Assembly (NCBI GenBank): GCA_030168575.1
Contig: CP115555.1
Span: 434,001-498,000 of the forward strand
Source of the DNA: Methanomassiliicoccales archaeon LGM-RCC1
Lineage (GTDB): Archaea; Thermoplasmatota; Thermoplasmata; Methanomassiliicoccales; Methanomethylophilaceae
Length of the DNA stretch: 64,000 bases
Reading direction: 5' to 3'
Shown: in pieces, positions 1 through 8,277 of the stretch
Numbering within the stretch: the first letter of the stretch is position 1
Layout of the letters: each line of letters starts with the position of its first letter
Translations under genes and position numbers: made by a program
The notes under the pieces: generated by a model
What the model saw: the letters and a program-made list of their open reading frames with translations, nothing else
Told to the model about the DNA's origin: nothing
Database searches by the model: none

Positions 1-332
1 TCCTGGATAGCTTCCGGTTTCAAAGGGGCTGAGTACTCCAATCCTGAATCCTCCTTCATCGACAGTCCGGAACCGATCGATTGAAGGAATCCTCCCAACT
101 CGATCAGAATCTCCTTGTCTAAAGGAATCCTCGCATACTTGCCGTCAACCAAAGAGACCAACCTTAGGAAGGGCTGGACGTACTCCTCAGAAACCTCGTC
201 GAATGGCGTTATCTGTCTGAGAAATATCCTGATGTTCCCCTTCTCGAAGGACACAAGATTCCTGACCTTGGTCCTCTTGTTCTTCCTGCTGCTCCCGGCC
301 TTGTAGGGCCCATACCTAGCTTTCGCTTTCAT
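1..332 (-). CDS. Unrecognised protein, N-terminal part, runs off left edge
   Basis: An open minus-strand frame starts at ATG 332 and continues to the left edge, giving about 110 residues. The N-terminus is strongly basic (K/R-rich over the first 25 residues), followed by a mixed, hydrophilic region with no membrane segment. I do not recognise the family. Its coding status rests on the uninterrupted frame and on codon use like that of neighbouring genes. About 270 bp without a recognisable gene separate it from the next gene to the right. Confidence 0.5.
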   Translation of the reverse strand, partial: MKAKARYGPYKAGSSRKNKRTKVRNLVSFEKGNIRIFLRQITPFDEVSEEYVQPFLRLVSLVDGKYARIPLDKEILIELGGFLQSIGSGLSMKEDSGLEYSAPLKPEAIQ

Positions 333-606
333 ATTGATTACCTCGCTCTGAGTGCAATGTTGAGGGAACGGCTGTACGGCCGTCGTTGTTCTCAGATCGA
401 GCGCTTAAAACCGGACCCACGCTACAAGGAATTCTTCCCTCTGTGTTCCCCACGGCATTTTTATCGCCAGAAATTCGACTCTTTATAGAATATTTTTCTG
501 TGATCTGGCTCAGTGAGATTTGGTTTCGGTAGGGCCCACCACTTTTTCATGTCATATGACTTACTCTCATGGACACAAAATAAGAGACGACCTTACAACG
601 GTTAAC

Positions 607-1034
607 TCATTCCTGACCATTGTGCTTCAGCTTGATCTTCTGCTCGGATTCGTCAATGGTAATGACGAATTTATCAAAGAAACCCTGTCTGCCCAAGAGC
701 GTAGGGGCGAAGAATTCCGTTTCTGAGAAAAGCACACGGAGGGGGATCTCATAAACGTAATGCTCATGACCCTTGGAGATCTCCACATGAATCCTGGTGA
801 CGACGGACTCGACCGGACCAGATACGCCGAATGTCTTCACCTTTTTCCTGTTAGGTCAAGCCCTAATTTCGTGGCGTACCTGTAATCCATAGCGCTCATG
901 TCAGCACCGCTATCGATCAGAGCATACTGCTCCAATTCCTTGTCGTTGTGAAAGAATCTGACGAGGACGTATGGACGCTTACTGATAGTCCCATTAGGGC
1001 TGGATGAATCCAGGTATCTGAAGTTCATCGTCAT
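607..1034 (-). pseudogene. Retropepsin-like aspartic protease, frame broken by one base
   Basis: Two minus-strand frames (1034-837 and 840-607) together make one retropepsin-like protein of about 141 residues. The first carries the catalytic loop DSGAD (residues 41-45) after a short beta-rich N-terminus. The second carries the C-terminal LLGRQGF segment typical of these proteins. They are out of register by one base at a run of five A residues (minus strand, about 847-851); six A residues would join them as LTGKKVKTFGVSG. Either the gene is recently inactivated, the run was miscalled, or slippage joins the halves. It follows the DUF5678 gene by 4 bp, as in other prokaryotic pairs of these families. 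Confidence 0.65.
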
Positions 1035-1038
1035 GCTA

Positions 1039-1236
1039 TCACAAAAGCATGCATTCCGCAGGTAGAACCTGAGTCACAAAAGGAACATATTTGTTGCCGC
1101 AAGCTTTGACGGTTTCATCATAGACCTCGTCGAACGACCTGGAGTGCGCTACGATAACACCTTCACACATGCCGACGAACTCGCCCTCGTAAAGGGTCTT
1201 ATCAAGCTTCATGAATGCATCGCCTGACTTACTCAT
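1039..1236 (-). CDS. DUF5678-family small protein
   Basis: A 65-residue protein with the DUF5678 pattern: an EGEFVGMCEG-like strand, an IVAHS turn, then a helix and a closing strand ending in a hydrophobic tail. The molecular function of the family is not known to me. DUF5678 genes commonly sit directly upstream of retropepsin-like genes, and here the stop lies 4 bp before the protease-like start, so the two are probably co-transcribed. A TATA-like TTTATTTAA lies about 25-30 bp before the ATG. Confidence 0.7.
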   Translation of the reverse strand: MSKSGDAFMKLDKTLYEGEFVGMCEGVIVAHSRSFDEVYDETVKACGNKYVPFVTQVLPAECMLL

Positions 1237-1257
1237 GATGATACGATATCATTCGAC

Positions 1258-1270
1258 TTAAATAAAGAAG
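1258..1270 (-). promoter_or_regulatory. TATA-like box for the DUF5678/retropepsin pair
   Basis: On the minus strand the sequence TTTATTTAAG is centred about 28 bp before the ATG at 1236. This spacing fits an archaeal promoter with a very short or absent 5' leader. Confidence 0.45.
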
Positions 1271-1473
1271 GTAGTTGTGGGGTCAGAATTTTACAAAAAA
1301 AACTTGTCCAAGGGGGTTGTTAAGCCGAGACTCACGCGTCCACCATTAGACTAAAACAATGCCGTTCTGATGGTGCAGTCGAGAATTAACACAAAAACAC
1401 GTTTTCCGTACTTCAAAACAACAGTTTGATATAATCCCAATAACTGCATGCATAATTATAGCGGGGGATAACC

Positions 1474-1752
1474 GTGAGGGAAGAGCTATTGAAAGGTCTG
1501 ACCGAGGAACAGAAAGAGATGATCAAGGACTGCAGGAGTATGGAAGAGCTGCTGTCCATTGCCAAAAGAGAGGGCGTGGAGCTCTCGGAAGAGCAGTTGG
1601 GCGCAGTGACCGGCGGCTGTGGTACGGAAGTCAATCCTGTCTGTCCCAATTGCGGATGTACCGAGTTCACTGAGACCATGAGCGGTGGCGTAGGATACTA
1701 CGAATGTCAGGGCTGCGGTACCAAGTACAACGGCATGCTCCAATACAAATGA
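1474..1752 (+). CDS. Nif11-like leader RiPP precursor A with Cys-rich core
   Basis: A 92-residue peptide with a GTG start. Residues 1-48 form a Nif11/NHLP-type leader: an amphipathic helix with LTEEQ, an EELLSIAKREGVEL segment and a terminal AVTGG, the double-glycine cut site of C39 peptidases. The 44-residue core begins at C49 and has six Cys (49, 57, 60, 62, 78, 81) arranged CPxCGC ... CxGCGTKYNG, a zinc-ribbon-like spacing. A second precursor, a radical SAM enzyme and a C39 exporter follow on the same strand, so this is probably a modified, exported peptide. An unmodified zinc-ribbon core cannot be excluded. Confidence 0.85.
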   Translation: MREELLKGLTEEQKEMIKDCRSMEELLSIAKREGVELSEEQLGAVTGGCGTEVNPVCPNCGCTEFTETMSGGVGYYECQGCGTKYNGMLQYK

Positions 1753-1774
1753 TGATTCTGTCAGGTGATTCTAA

Positions 1775-2053
1775 ATGAAATCGGAATTGCTGAAAGGTCT
1801 GACCGAGGAACAGCTCGAACTGGCCAAGAAATGTGAATCCACGGAGGAGTTGTTGGCATTGGCCAAGGCGGAAGGCGTAGAGCTCACCGATGAACAGATG
1901 GCGGCCGTTACCGGCAGCTGTGACACAAGAGTCCTCCCTGTCTGTCCCAAATGCGGATGCACCGAATACATCGAGACCATGAACGACGGTATCGGTTACT
2001 ATGAGTGCAAAGGCTGCGGTACCAAGTACAACGGCCTCCTGCAATATTCTTGA
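1775..2053 (+). CDS. Nif11-like leader RiPP precursor B with Cys-rich core
   Basis: A 92-residue paralogue of the peptide 22 bp upstream and of the same length. The leader repeats LLKGLTEEQ and ends AVTGS at residues 44-48, so the cut site is Gly-Ser rather than Gly-Gly. All six core Cys positions (49, 57, 60, 62, 78, 81) match precursor A, as does the leader Cys20, while many other positions differ. This conservation of Cys suggests that they are the modified or metal-binding residues. A GGTGA ribosome-binding site lies 6 bp before the ATG. The stop is 41 bp before the maturase start. Confidence 0.85.
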   Translation: MKSELLKGLTEEQLELAKKCESTEELLALAKAEGVELTDEQMAAVTGSCDTRVLPVCPKCGCTEYIETMNDGIGYYECKGCGTKYNGLLQYS

Positions 2054-2094
2054 AAATACCGAACGGATCCGAACAAAAGATCCCATGTGAAACC

Positions 2095-3489
2095 ATGTTC
2101 TACCGTCTGAAAGAGAACATCGCGCTGAGGAAATGGAAATACTTAGACGGTGCCGTGTACAAGAAAGGCACCGATCTGGCCTTGAGAGTCTCCAAAGACG
2201 AGTTCGGACTGCTCCTGAAGTGCGACGGCGAACATGATATCGGAACGGATCCTCTTGTGAACAGACTTATCGACAAGGGATTCATCGAAGTATGCAGCGA
2301 AGGCGACGGCCCGAGCGAGTGGTCAGCTCTGAAGGAATACGATAACCTCTATTTCCCGAGGATGAATCTGATGATCACCGGGCGGTGCAACATGAACTGC
2401 CTCCATTGCTTCAATGCGATGGACAACGCACCGCTCAACAGCGAGCTCTCCTACGAGCAGATAATGGACATCCTGGACCAAGCCAGGGACATCGGCGTCC
2501 ATGCGTTCACCGTGACCGGAGGAGAGCCTATGATGCACCGCAGGTTCCTGGACATCGTCAGGGCGATCTACGAGAGGAACATGCATATCTTCGAGCTCAA
2601 CACCAACGGGGTGCTGATAGACCAGAGCATGCTGGATGCTTTCAAAGAGATCGGATGCAGACCGGTGATCAAGATATCGTTCGACGGCATCGGCCATCAC
2701 AATTGGATCAGACAGAATCCGAAGGCGGAGGAGCTGGCGATCAAGGCCATAGAGCTCTGCATAAGTAACGGCTTCAGGGTCATGGCCCAGGTCCAGGTGA
2801 ACCGCAAGAATGTCGATGTCATGATGGATACGGCAAGGTTGCTCGACGGGCTCGGGGTGGAGAACATGAGGATCATCAGGACCACCGAAGCGCCCAGATG
2901 GGAGAAGTCCTCCCCGCACTCGAGTCTCACGATAGAGGAGTACTATGAGCGCATGACGGAGTTCTCCAAGGAGTACATGGCTTCGGGTCTGAAGATGAAC
3001 GTGGAGGTCTGGCAGCTCATCAGGATGGTCCCCAGGTTCAAGAACTACGAACTCGTCCCCGTATCGTGCAGCAAGGATAGGTTCAACATCCGCATCCCCA
3101 TGTGCAAGAGCAACCGCGGCATGATCGCCGTGACCAGCACCGGGGATGTCGTTCCGTGCCTGCAGATGTCCGGCTATCTCATGGACAAGGGGATCAGCCT
3201 GGGGAATCTGTTAGTGACTCCTCTCAAGGACCTCATCAGGAACAGCCCCTATCTCGACGTGGCCGTAGCGCCTCTTCTGGTCCAGATAATGAAGAACGAC
3301 AAATGTGCAGACTGCAAGTACTACAAGGCCTGCACCGGAGGCTGTCCGGCATTGGGTCTGCTGTATTCGCCTGACAGCGACTTCTATCACGAGGACATCA
3401 GCAAATGCATCTTCTTCGAGAACGGTTGGTATGAGAGGATCACAGATTCGCTCAAGGAATGGCAACTGATCAACCCCCTGGACATCTGA
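2095..3489 (+). CDS. Radical SAM/SPASM peptide-modifying enzyme
   Basis: A 464-residue radical SAM enzyme. Residues 10-70 resemble a PqqD-like peptide-recognition domain. The SAM cluster motif CNMNCLHC is at C98, C102 and C105, followed by the TGGEP motif. The C-terminus is a SPASM domain with Cys 404, 407, 413, 417 and 438 for auxiliary clusters. Such enzymes install thioether or other crosslinks in RiPP cores. The two Cys-rich precursors immediately upstream are the obvious substrates. An in-frame upstream extension to 2005 would overlap precursor B, so ATG 2095 is preferred. The exact chemistry cannot be told from sequence. Confidence 0.9.
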   Translation: MFYRLKENIALRKWKYLDGAVYKKGTDLALRVSKDEFGLLLKCDGEHDIGTDPLVNRLIDKGFIEVCSEGDGPSEWSALKEYDNLYFPRMNLMITGRCNMNCLHCFNAMDNAPLNSELSYEQIMDILDQARDIGVHAFTVTGGEPMMHRRFLDIVRAIYERNMHIFELNTNGVLIDQSMLDAFKEIGCRPVIKISFDGIGHHNWIRQNPKAEELAIKAIELCISNGFRVMAQVQVNRKNVDVMMDTARLLDGLGVENMRIIRTTEAPRWEKSSPHSSLTIEEYYERMTEFSKEYMASGLKMNVEVWQLIRMVPRFKNYELVPVSCSKDRFNIRIPMCKSNRGMIAVTSTGDVVPCLQMSGYLMDKGISLGNLLVTPLKDLIRNSPYLDVAVAPLLVQIMKNDKCADCKYYKACTGGCPALGLLYSPDSDFYHEDISKCIFFENGWYERITDSLKEWQLINPLDI

Positions 3490-3598
3490 GGGGCCCATAA
3501 TCGACTTTTCTTTAGAATGATCGTAGCAAAACAGCGGTCAGTACGTCGATTTTACATAGTTTCATTTTCTTCGCCATTTTAAGAACAGGTGTTCATTT

Positions 3599-5779
3599 TT
3601 GGTGGCTAAAGCTAAGAAGGTGAGGAAGCCCAAAACTTCCGGGGTAGCGAGCACTCCGCTCATCATGCAACTCGAGACACTCGAGTGCGGAGCTGCATCC
3701 TTAGCTATGGTCATGGCCTATTACGGCAAATGGGTCCCGCTGGAGCAGCTGAGGGTCGATTGCGGCGTCTCACGCAACGGGAGCAACGCCAAGAACATCC
3801 TCAAGGCCGCCCAGAAGTATGGATTCAAGACCAAGGGGTTCGCTTGCGGCATCGAGAAGCTGAAAGAGAAGGGCAAATTCCCTGCGATCATACACTGGAG
3901 CGGCGGTCACTTCGTCGTGCTCAACGGTTTCAAAGGGAACAAGGCCATAATCAACGACCCCGCGAAAGGACTGGTCAAGGTCGACCTGAAGACCTTCGAC
4001 GAGATGTACACCGGGATCTACCTCGAATTGGAACCAGGTGAGGATTTCGTTCCCAGCGGAGAGAGGAAATCGGTCATCGATTTCGCCAAGAAGAGGCTCA
4101 AGGGGAACATGAAGATAGTCGCATTCTTCTCGATCACGGCGATCCTCATCAACCTGGCCGGCGTGGTCAATCCGCTGATGGACAGGATATTCATCGATAA
4201 GGTGCTGGGCGGCGAGGATCCGGGATGGCTTCTACCTTTCATTCTGATCATAGCGGGAGTCGGGTTGTTCCAAGTTATATTGAAGATGATCCAATCCCTC
4301 TACCAGTACAAGATCAGGGGCGAGCTCGACATAGCCGGTTCCAAGACATACATGTGGACCATCCTGAGGCTGCCGATAGAGTTCTTCTCCCAGAGGATGG
4401 TAGGGGACCTGCAGAGACGCCAGTCGGAGAACGCCACTATAGCGGAGACTATGGTGAACGTCTTCGCCCCGCTGATGTACAGCGCCATCATGATCATCGT
4501 CTATCTGTTCTTCATGATCAAACAAAGCTGGATTCTGACGCTCGTAGGGGTTTCCGCGATCGTCCTGAACATCTTCATCTCACAGTACATCTCCAAGATC
4601 AGGGTGAACGTCTCGCGCGTCCAATTACGTGACGCTGCCAATCTGACTGCGATGACCTCCAAAGGCATCGAGATGGTGGAGACCATCAAATCGAACGGTT
4701 CCGAATCCTCTTATTTCGCATCCTGGTCCGCAGTGCAGGACGATGTGGTCAAAGGGAAGTTCAAGATGGCCAGGATCAATGCGACCTTGGGCCTTCTGCC
4801 CTCATTCATCTCTACGATGGCCAACTATGCGGTCCTGATCCTCGGAATATACCTTACCATGAACGACCAGTTCACAGTCGGTGCCATCGTGACCTTCCAG
4901 GGTCTGATGAGCCTGTTCATGTCACCTGCCATGACCGTCGTGTCCAGCGGGCAGACACTGCAGGAGATGCGCACCAAGATGGAGAGGGTGGACGATGTCC
5001 TGGAGAACCCTCTGGATGAGAACGTCATCAGGGAGATACCCACTGACCACGCCTCCAAGATCAGAGGCGACCTCGTGGTCAGGGACCTGACCTTCGGCTA
5101 TTCAATAATGGACAAGCCTACCATAGAGGGCTTCAGTTTGGAGGTCCAGCAGGGTCAGAAGGTCGCGATAGTCGGTTCCACGGGGAGCGGTAAATCGACG
5201 GTCTCCAGACTTATCTCCGGACTTTATTCGCCATGGAGCGGGGACATAATATTCAACGGACAGAGGATAAGCGAGATCGACCACGAGATATTCACATCAT
5301 CGATAGCCGTCGTGGATCAGGAGATAACCCTGTTCGAGGACACGATCAACAACAACATCAAGATGTGGGATGAATCGATAGCTGACTACGAGGTCATCAT
5401 GGCCTGCAACGATGCTCAGATCCACAGCACTATCATGAGCAGGGAGGGAGGGTACAACTCCCTCGTGTTGGAAGGCGGGAAGAACTTCTCCGGAGGGGAG
5501 AGGCAGAGGATCGAGATCGCCCGCTCACTCGCCAACGACCCCAGCCTGATAATACTGGATGAGGCGACGAGTGCCTTGGACGCCAAGACCGAATACGAGG
5601 TCGTCAACGCCATCAAGGCAAGGGGCATTACCACCATCGTCATAGCACACAGATTGTCCACGATCAGGGATGCTGACCTCATCGTGGTTCTGGACAAGGG
5701 ACACATAATCGAACGCGGCACCCATGACGAGCTCATGGCAGTCAAGGGATGCTACTACGATCTGGTAACGAATGGATGA
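3599..5779 (+). CDS. NHLM-type ABC exporter with N-terminal C39 peptidase
   Basis: A 726-residue peptidase-containing ATP-binding transporter. Residues 18-140 are a C39 peptidase with Cys30 (LECGAAS), His104 (GGHFVV) and Asp120 (NDP), which cuts leaders after Gly-Gly or Gly-Ser. An ABC transmembrane domain follows (about 160-460), then an ATPase with Walker A near residue 526 (GSTGSGKST), an FSGGERQR signature and ILDEATSALD Walker B. It would remove the leaders of the two upstream precursors and export the cores. The start is TTG 3599 or GTG 3602; an AGGTG site lies at 3586-3590. Confidence 0.92.
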   Translation: MVAKAKKVRKPKTSGVASTPLIMQLETLECGAASLAMVMAYYGKWVPLEQLRVDCGVSRNGSNAKNILKAAQKYGFKTKGFACGIEKLKEKGKFPAIIHWSGGHFVVLNGFKGNKAIINDPAKGLVKVDLKTFDEMYTGIYLELEPGEDFVPSGERKSVIDFAKKRLKGNMKIVAFFSITAILINLAGVVNPLMDRIFIDKVLGGEDPGWLLPFILIIAGVGLFQVILKMIQSLYQYKIRGELDIAGSKTYMWTILRLPIEFFSQRMVGDLQRRQSENATIAETMVNVFAPLMYSAIMIIVYLFFMIKQSWILTLVGVSAIVLNIFISQYISKIRVNVSRVQLRDAANLTAMTSKGIEMVETIKSNGSESSYFASWSAVQDDVVKGKFKMARINATLGLLPSFISTMANYAVLILGIYLTMNDQFTVGAIVTFQGLMSLFMSPAMTVVSSGQTLQEMRTKMERVDDVLENPLDENVIREIPTDHASKIRGDLVVRDLTFGYSIMDKPTIEGFSLEVQQGQKVAIVGSTGSGKSTVSRLISGLYSPWSGDIIFNGQRISEIDHEIFTSSIAVVDQEITLFEDTINNNIKMWDESIADYEVIMACNDAQIHSTIMSREGGYNSLVLEGGKNFSGGERQRIEIARSLANDPSLIILDEATSALDAKTEYEVVNAIKARGITTIVIAHRLSTIRDADLIVVLDKGHIIERGTHDELMAVKGCYYDLVTNG

Positions 5780-5791
5780 GGAGGTGAGGAG

Positions 5792-7981
5792 ATGGGTTGG
5801 TTCGAGGATCAGTTGAAGGAAAGGAAGAAGCTAGACGATGACCTGCTCAAGGAATCCTTCAAGTCACTGGCCGGGATGGAGGCTGCTGATCCGACCGATC
5901 TGAGCGAGAAGGCCGCCAGGGAGAACTACGCGATATCGCAGATCCTCTCCTACTTCAACCACCAGATGACGGACATCCCGACGAACATTACAGATTTCAC
6001 GGACAAGCTCAACTACGCTCTCGGCCAGTACGACGTACAGTACCGCAAGATAATGCTGGATGACTCGTACGCCGGCGATGATGAATGCCCGCTGCTCATC
6101 TTCACGATCGTCTCGAACAGCCCGGTGGTCATTTTCCCCAAGGGAACGAAGAGCTACTACTACGTGAACCACGAGACCGGAAAGAAGACCACCATCGATG
6201 CCAATCTCGTCAACAGGCTCGAGTTGGAGGCGTACAGCTTCTACAGGCCTCTTCCCAAGACGAAGGTCTCATTCAAGGAATACGCCAGCTACATATCCAA
6301 AGCCATCCGTCCGACGGACATAGCCCTGGTGATTCTCCTGTCGATCATTGCAACCGGGGTCGGGCTCCTTCTGCCTTACCTGATCAAGCTGATGACGGGA
6401 GATGTCGTTGGTTCGAAGGATATGGACCAATTCATCAGTGTATCCATATATCTGATCGCCACAGCGACCGGTCTGCTGATCATCAATGCGGCGAAGGCCT
6501 TCATCAACTCCCGCGTCGCCATAAGGATAGACCGTTCGGTACAGGAAGCGACGATGATGCGCACTCTGAGCCTTCCTACGTCGTTCTTCAAGCAGTACAA
6601 CACCGGAGAGCTCACCGCCAGGTTCAACAGCGTCGGGATGCTGTCGAACCTGATCGTCAACCAGATGTCGATAGCGCTGCTGTCGTTCGTGATGTCGCTG
6701 GCCTATATCGTCCAGTTGTTCAGCTTCGCACCCGTGCTGATCATCCCTGTGGTGATCATAGAGGTGGTATCGCTGGGATTCTCGGTTTACATCTCGTATG
6801 TCCAGAGGAGCCATACCAGGAAGGTGCTCGAGCTGTCCTCCAAGGAGGACGGAGTGACCTACGAGATCATCAACGGCATACAGAAGATCAGGCTGTCCGG
6901 TTCCGAGAAGAGGGCGTTCGCCAAATGGACCAGGGCGTACCTCAGGGCCACGAAGGTGACGTACAACCCTCCGCTCATCCTCAAACTGAACGCTGCGATC
7001 TCTCTGCTCATCACGTTGGTGGGAAGCATCGTCCTTTACCTGATAGCCGCAGAGAACAGCATCCCGGTCGGTAACTACGTGGCCTTCATCACCAGCTACG
7101 GTCTCATCACGGCCGCATTCCTCAACCTAGGTCAGATATTGGGAGCTGTGTTCTCCGCCCAGCCTCTCTTCGAGATGGCCAGACCCATAATGACCACAGA
7201 GCCGGAGAACAACAGCGACAAGATCAAGCTGGAATCGGTGTCCGGCAACATTGAACTGAAGGATGTCTCGTTCAGATACGAGGAGGACGGCCCGCTGATC
7301 CTGGATAACATGTCGTTGACCGTCAAGGAGGGAGAGTACGTTGCCATAGTCGGACAGAGCGGGTGCGGCAAATCCACATTGGTGAGGCTGCTGCTCGGAT
7401 TCGAGGAACCTGAGAGCGGAGAGATTCTCTACGACGGCATCAACATCAAGGACATCGACCTGACCTCTTTGAGGAGGAACATAGGTTCGGTCATCCAGAA
7501 CGGAACCCTCTTCCACGCCGATATCATGTCCAACATCCTCATCACCGCTCCGGATCTGAAGGAGAAGGATGCCTGGGAGGCGGCGGAGATCGCGGATCTG
7601 GCCGAGGACATCAGGGAGATGCCGATGGGCATGAGGACCATCATATCAGAAGGACAGGGCGGCATCTCCGGAGGACAGAAGCAGAGGATAATGATCGCCA
7701 GGGCCGTCGTGCACAAACCGAAGATCCTGATCTTCGACGAGGCGACCAGCGCTTTGGACAACAAAACGCAGAAAAAGGTCACTGAATCCATCCAGAAGCT
7801 CAATTGCTCGAGGATCGTCATAGCTCATAGATTGTCAACGATTATGAATGCGGACCGCATCATCATGCTCGAGGACGGCAGGATCATCGAAGAGGGCGAC
7901 TATCAGACCCTCATCGACAGAAATGGCAGATTCGCCGAACTGGTCGAGAGACAGAGATTGAACAGCGAGGGGAGAGCATGA
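5792..7981 (+). CDS. NHLM-type ABC transporter without peptidase domain
   Basis: A 729-residue half-transporter with a 160-residue soluble N-terminal region instead of the C39 domain, then six predicted membrane helices and an ATPase with Walker A GQSGCGKST, signature ISGGQKQR and ILIFDEATSALD. This architecture matches the second ABC protein of NHLM bacteriocin systems, which is usually encoded beside the peptidase-containing one; the two may form a heterodimer. A strong ribosome-binding site (GAGGAGGTGAGG) precedes the ATG, 12 bp after the preceding gene. Its stop overlaps the start of the STAS gene. Confidence 0.92.
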   Translation: MGWFEDQLKERKKLDDDLLKESFKSLAGMEAADPTDLSEKAARENYAISQILSYFNHQMTDIPTNITDFTDKLNYALGQYDVQYRKIMLDDSYAGDDECPLLIFTIVSNSPVVIFPKGTKSYYYVNHETGKKTTIDANLVNRLELEAYSFYRPLPKTKVSFKEYASYISKAIRPTDIALVILLSIIATGVGLLLPYLIKLMTGDVVGSKDMDQFISVSIYLIATATGLLIINAAKAFINSRVAIRIDRSVQEATMMRTLSLPTSFFKQYNTGELTARFNSVGMLSNLIVNQMSIALLSFVMSLAYIVQLFSFAPVLIIPVVIIEVVSLGFSVYISYVQRSHTRKVLELSSKEDGVTYEIINGIQKIRLSGSEKRAFAKWTRAYLRATKVTYNPPLILKLNAAISLLITLVGSIVLYLIAAENSIPVGNYVAFITSYGLITAAFLNLGQILGAVFSAQPLFEMARPIMTTEPENNSDKIKLESVSGNIELKDVSFRYEEDGPLILDNMSLTVKEGEYVAIVGQSGCGKSTLVRLLLGFEEPESGEILYDGINIKDIDLTSLRRNIGSVIQNGTLFHADIMSNILITAPDLKEKDAWEAAEIADLAEDIREMPMGMRTIISEGQGGISGGQKQRIMIARAVVHKPKILIFDEATSALDNKTQKKVTESIQKLNCSRIVIAHRLSTIMNADRIIMLEDGRIIEEGDYQTLIDRNGRFAELVERQRLNSEGRA

Positions 7982-8271
7982 AGCACACCATAGAGAATGG
8001 TACCCTGACCTTCTTCCTGGAAGGGGAACTGAATTCCTCCAATTCGGAAGAAGCGGAGAAGGAGATAGAGAGCGTAATGGCCAGCAGCACCTACGAGGCT
8101 ATCGTCCTGGATTTGAAGGACCTCAAATACACATCATCGGCGGGACTGAGGATAATCGTCAGATTGAAGCAGCAATGCGATGACACTTCACTGATCAACG
8201 TCCCCAAGGACATCTATTCCATCCTAGAGATGGTAGGTTTCCAGAATCTTCTCAAGATCGAAAAGCTCTGA
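7978..8271 (+). CDS. STAS-domain anti-anti-sigma-like protein
   Basis: A 97-residue single STAS domain of the SpoIIAA/RsbV type. The phosphoacceptor loop reads YTSSAGLRII, with Ser53 or Ser54 as the likely phosphorylated residue. In bacteria such proteins bind or release a kinase according to phosphorylation. Its ATG overlaps the transporter stop (ATGA), and a phosphatase/kinase fusion follows within 7 bp, so the three are translated together. No sigma factor exists in archaea, so the target must be something else, perhaps the transporter. Confidence 0.88.
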   Translation: MKHTIENGTLTFFLEGELNSSNSEEAEKEIESVMASSTYEAIVLDLKDLKYTSSAGLRIIVRLKQQCDDTSLINVPKDIYSILEMVGFQNLLKIEKL

Positions 8272-8277
8272 TTACAC

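Noticed and set aside
837-840. Pyrrolysine read-through joining the two retropepsin-like halves
   Set aside because: The stop between them is TGA and the halves are in different frames, so UAG decoding cannot join them.
1474-2053. Two plain intracellular zinc-ribbon proteins
   Set aside because: Not excluded fully, but the Nif11-like leader, GG/GS site and adjacent rSAM and C39 exporter make a RiPP precursor the better reading.
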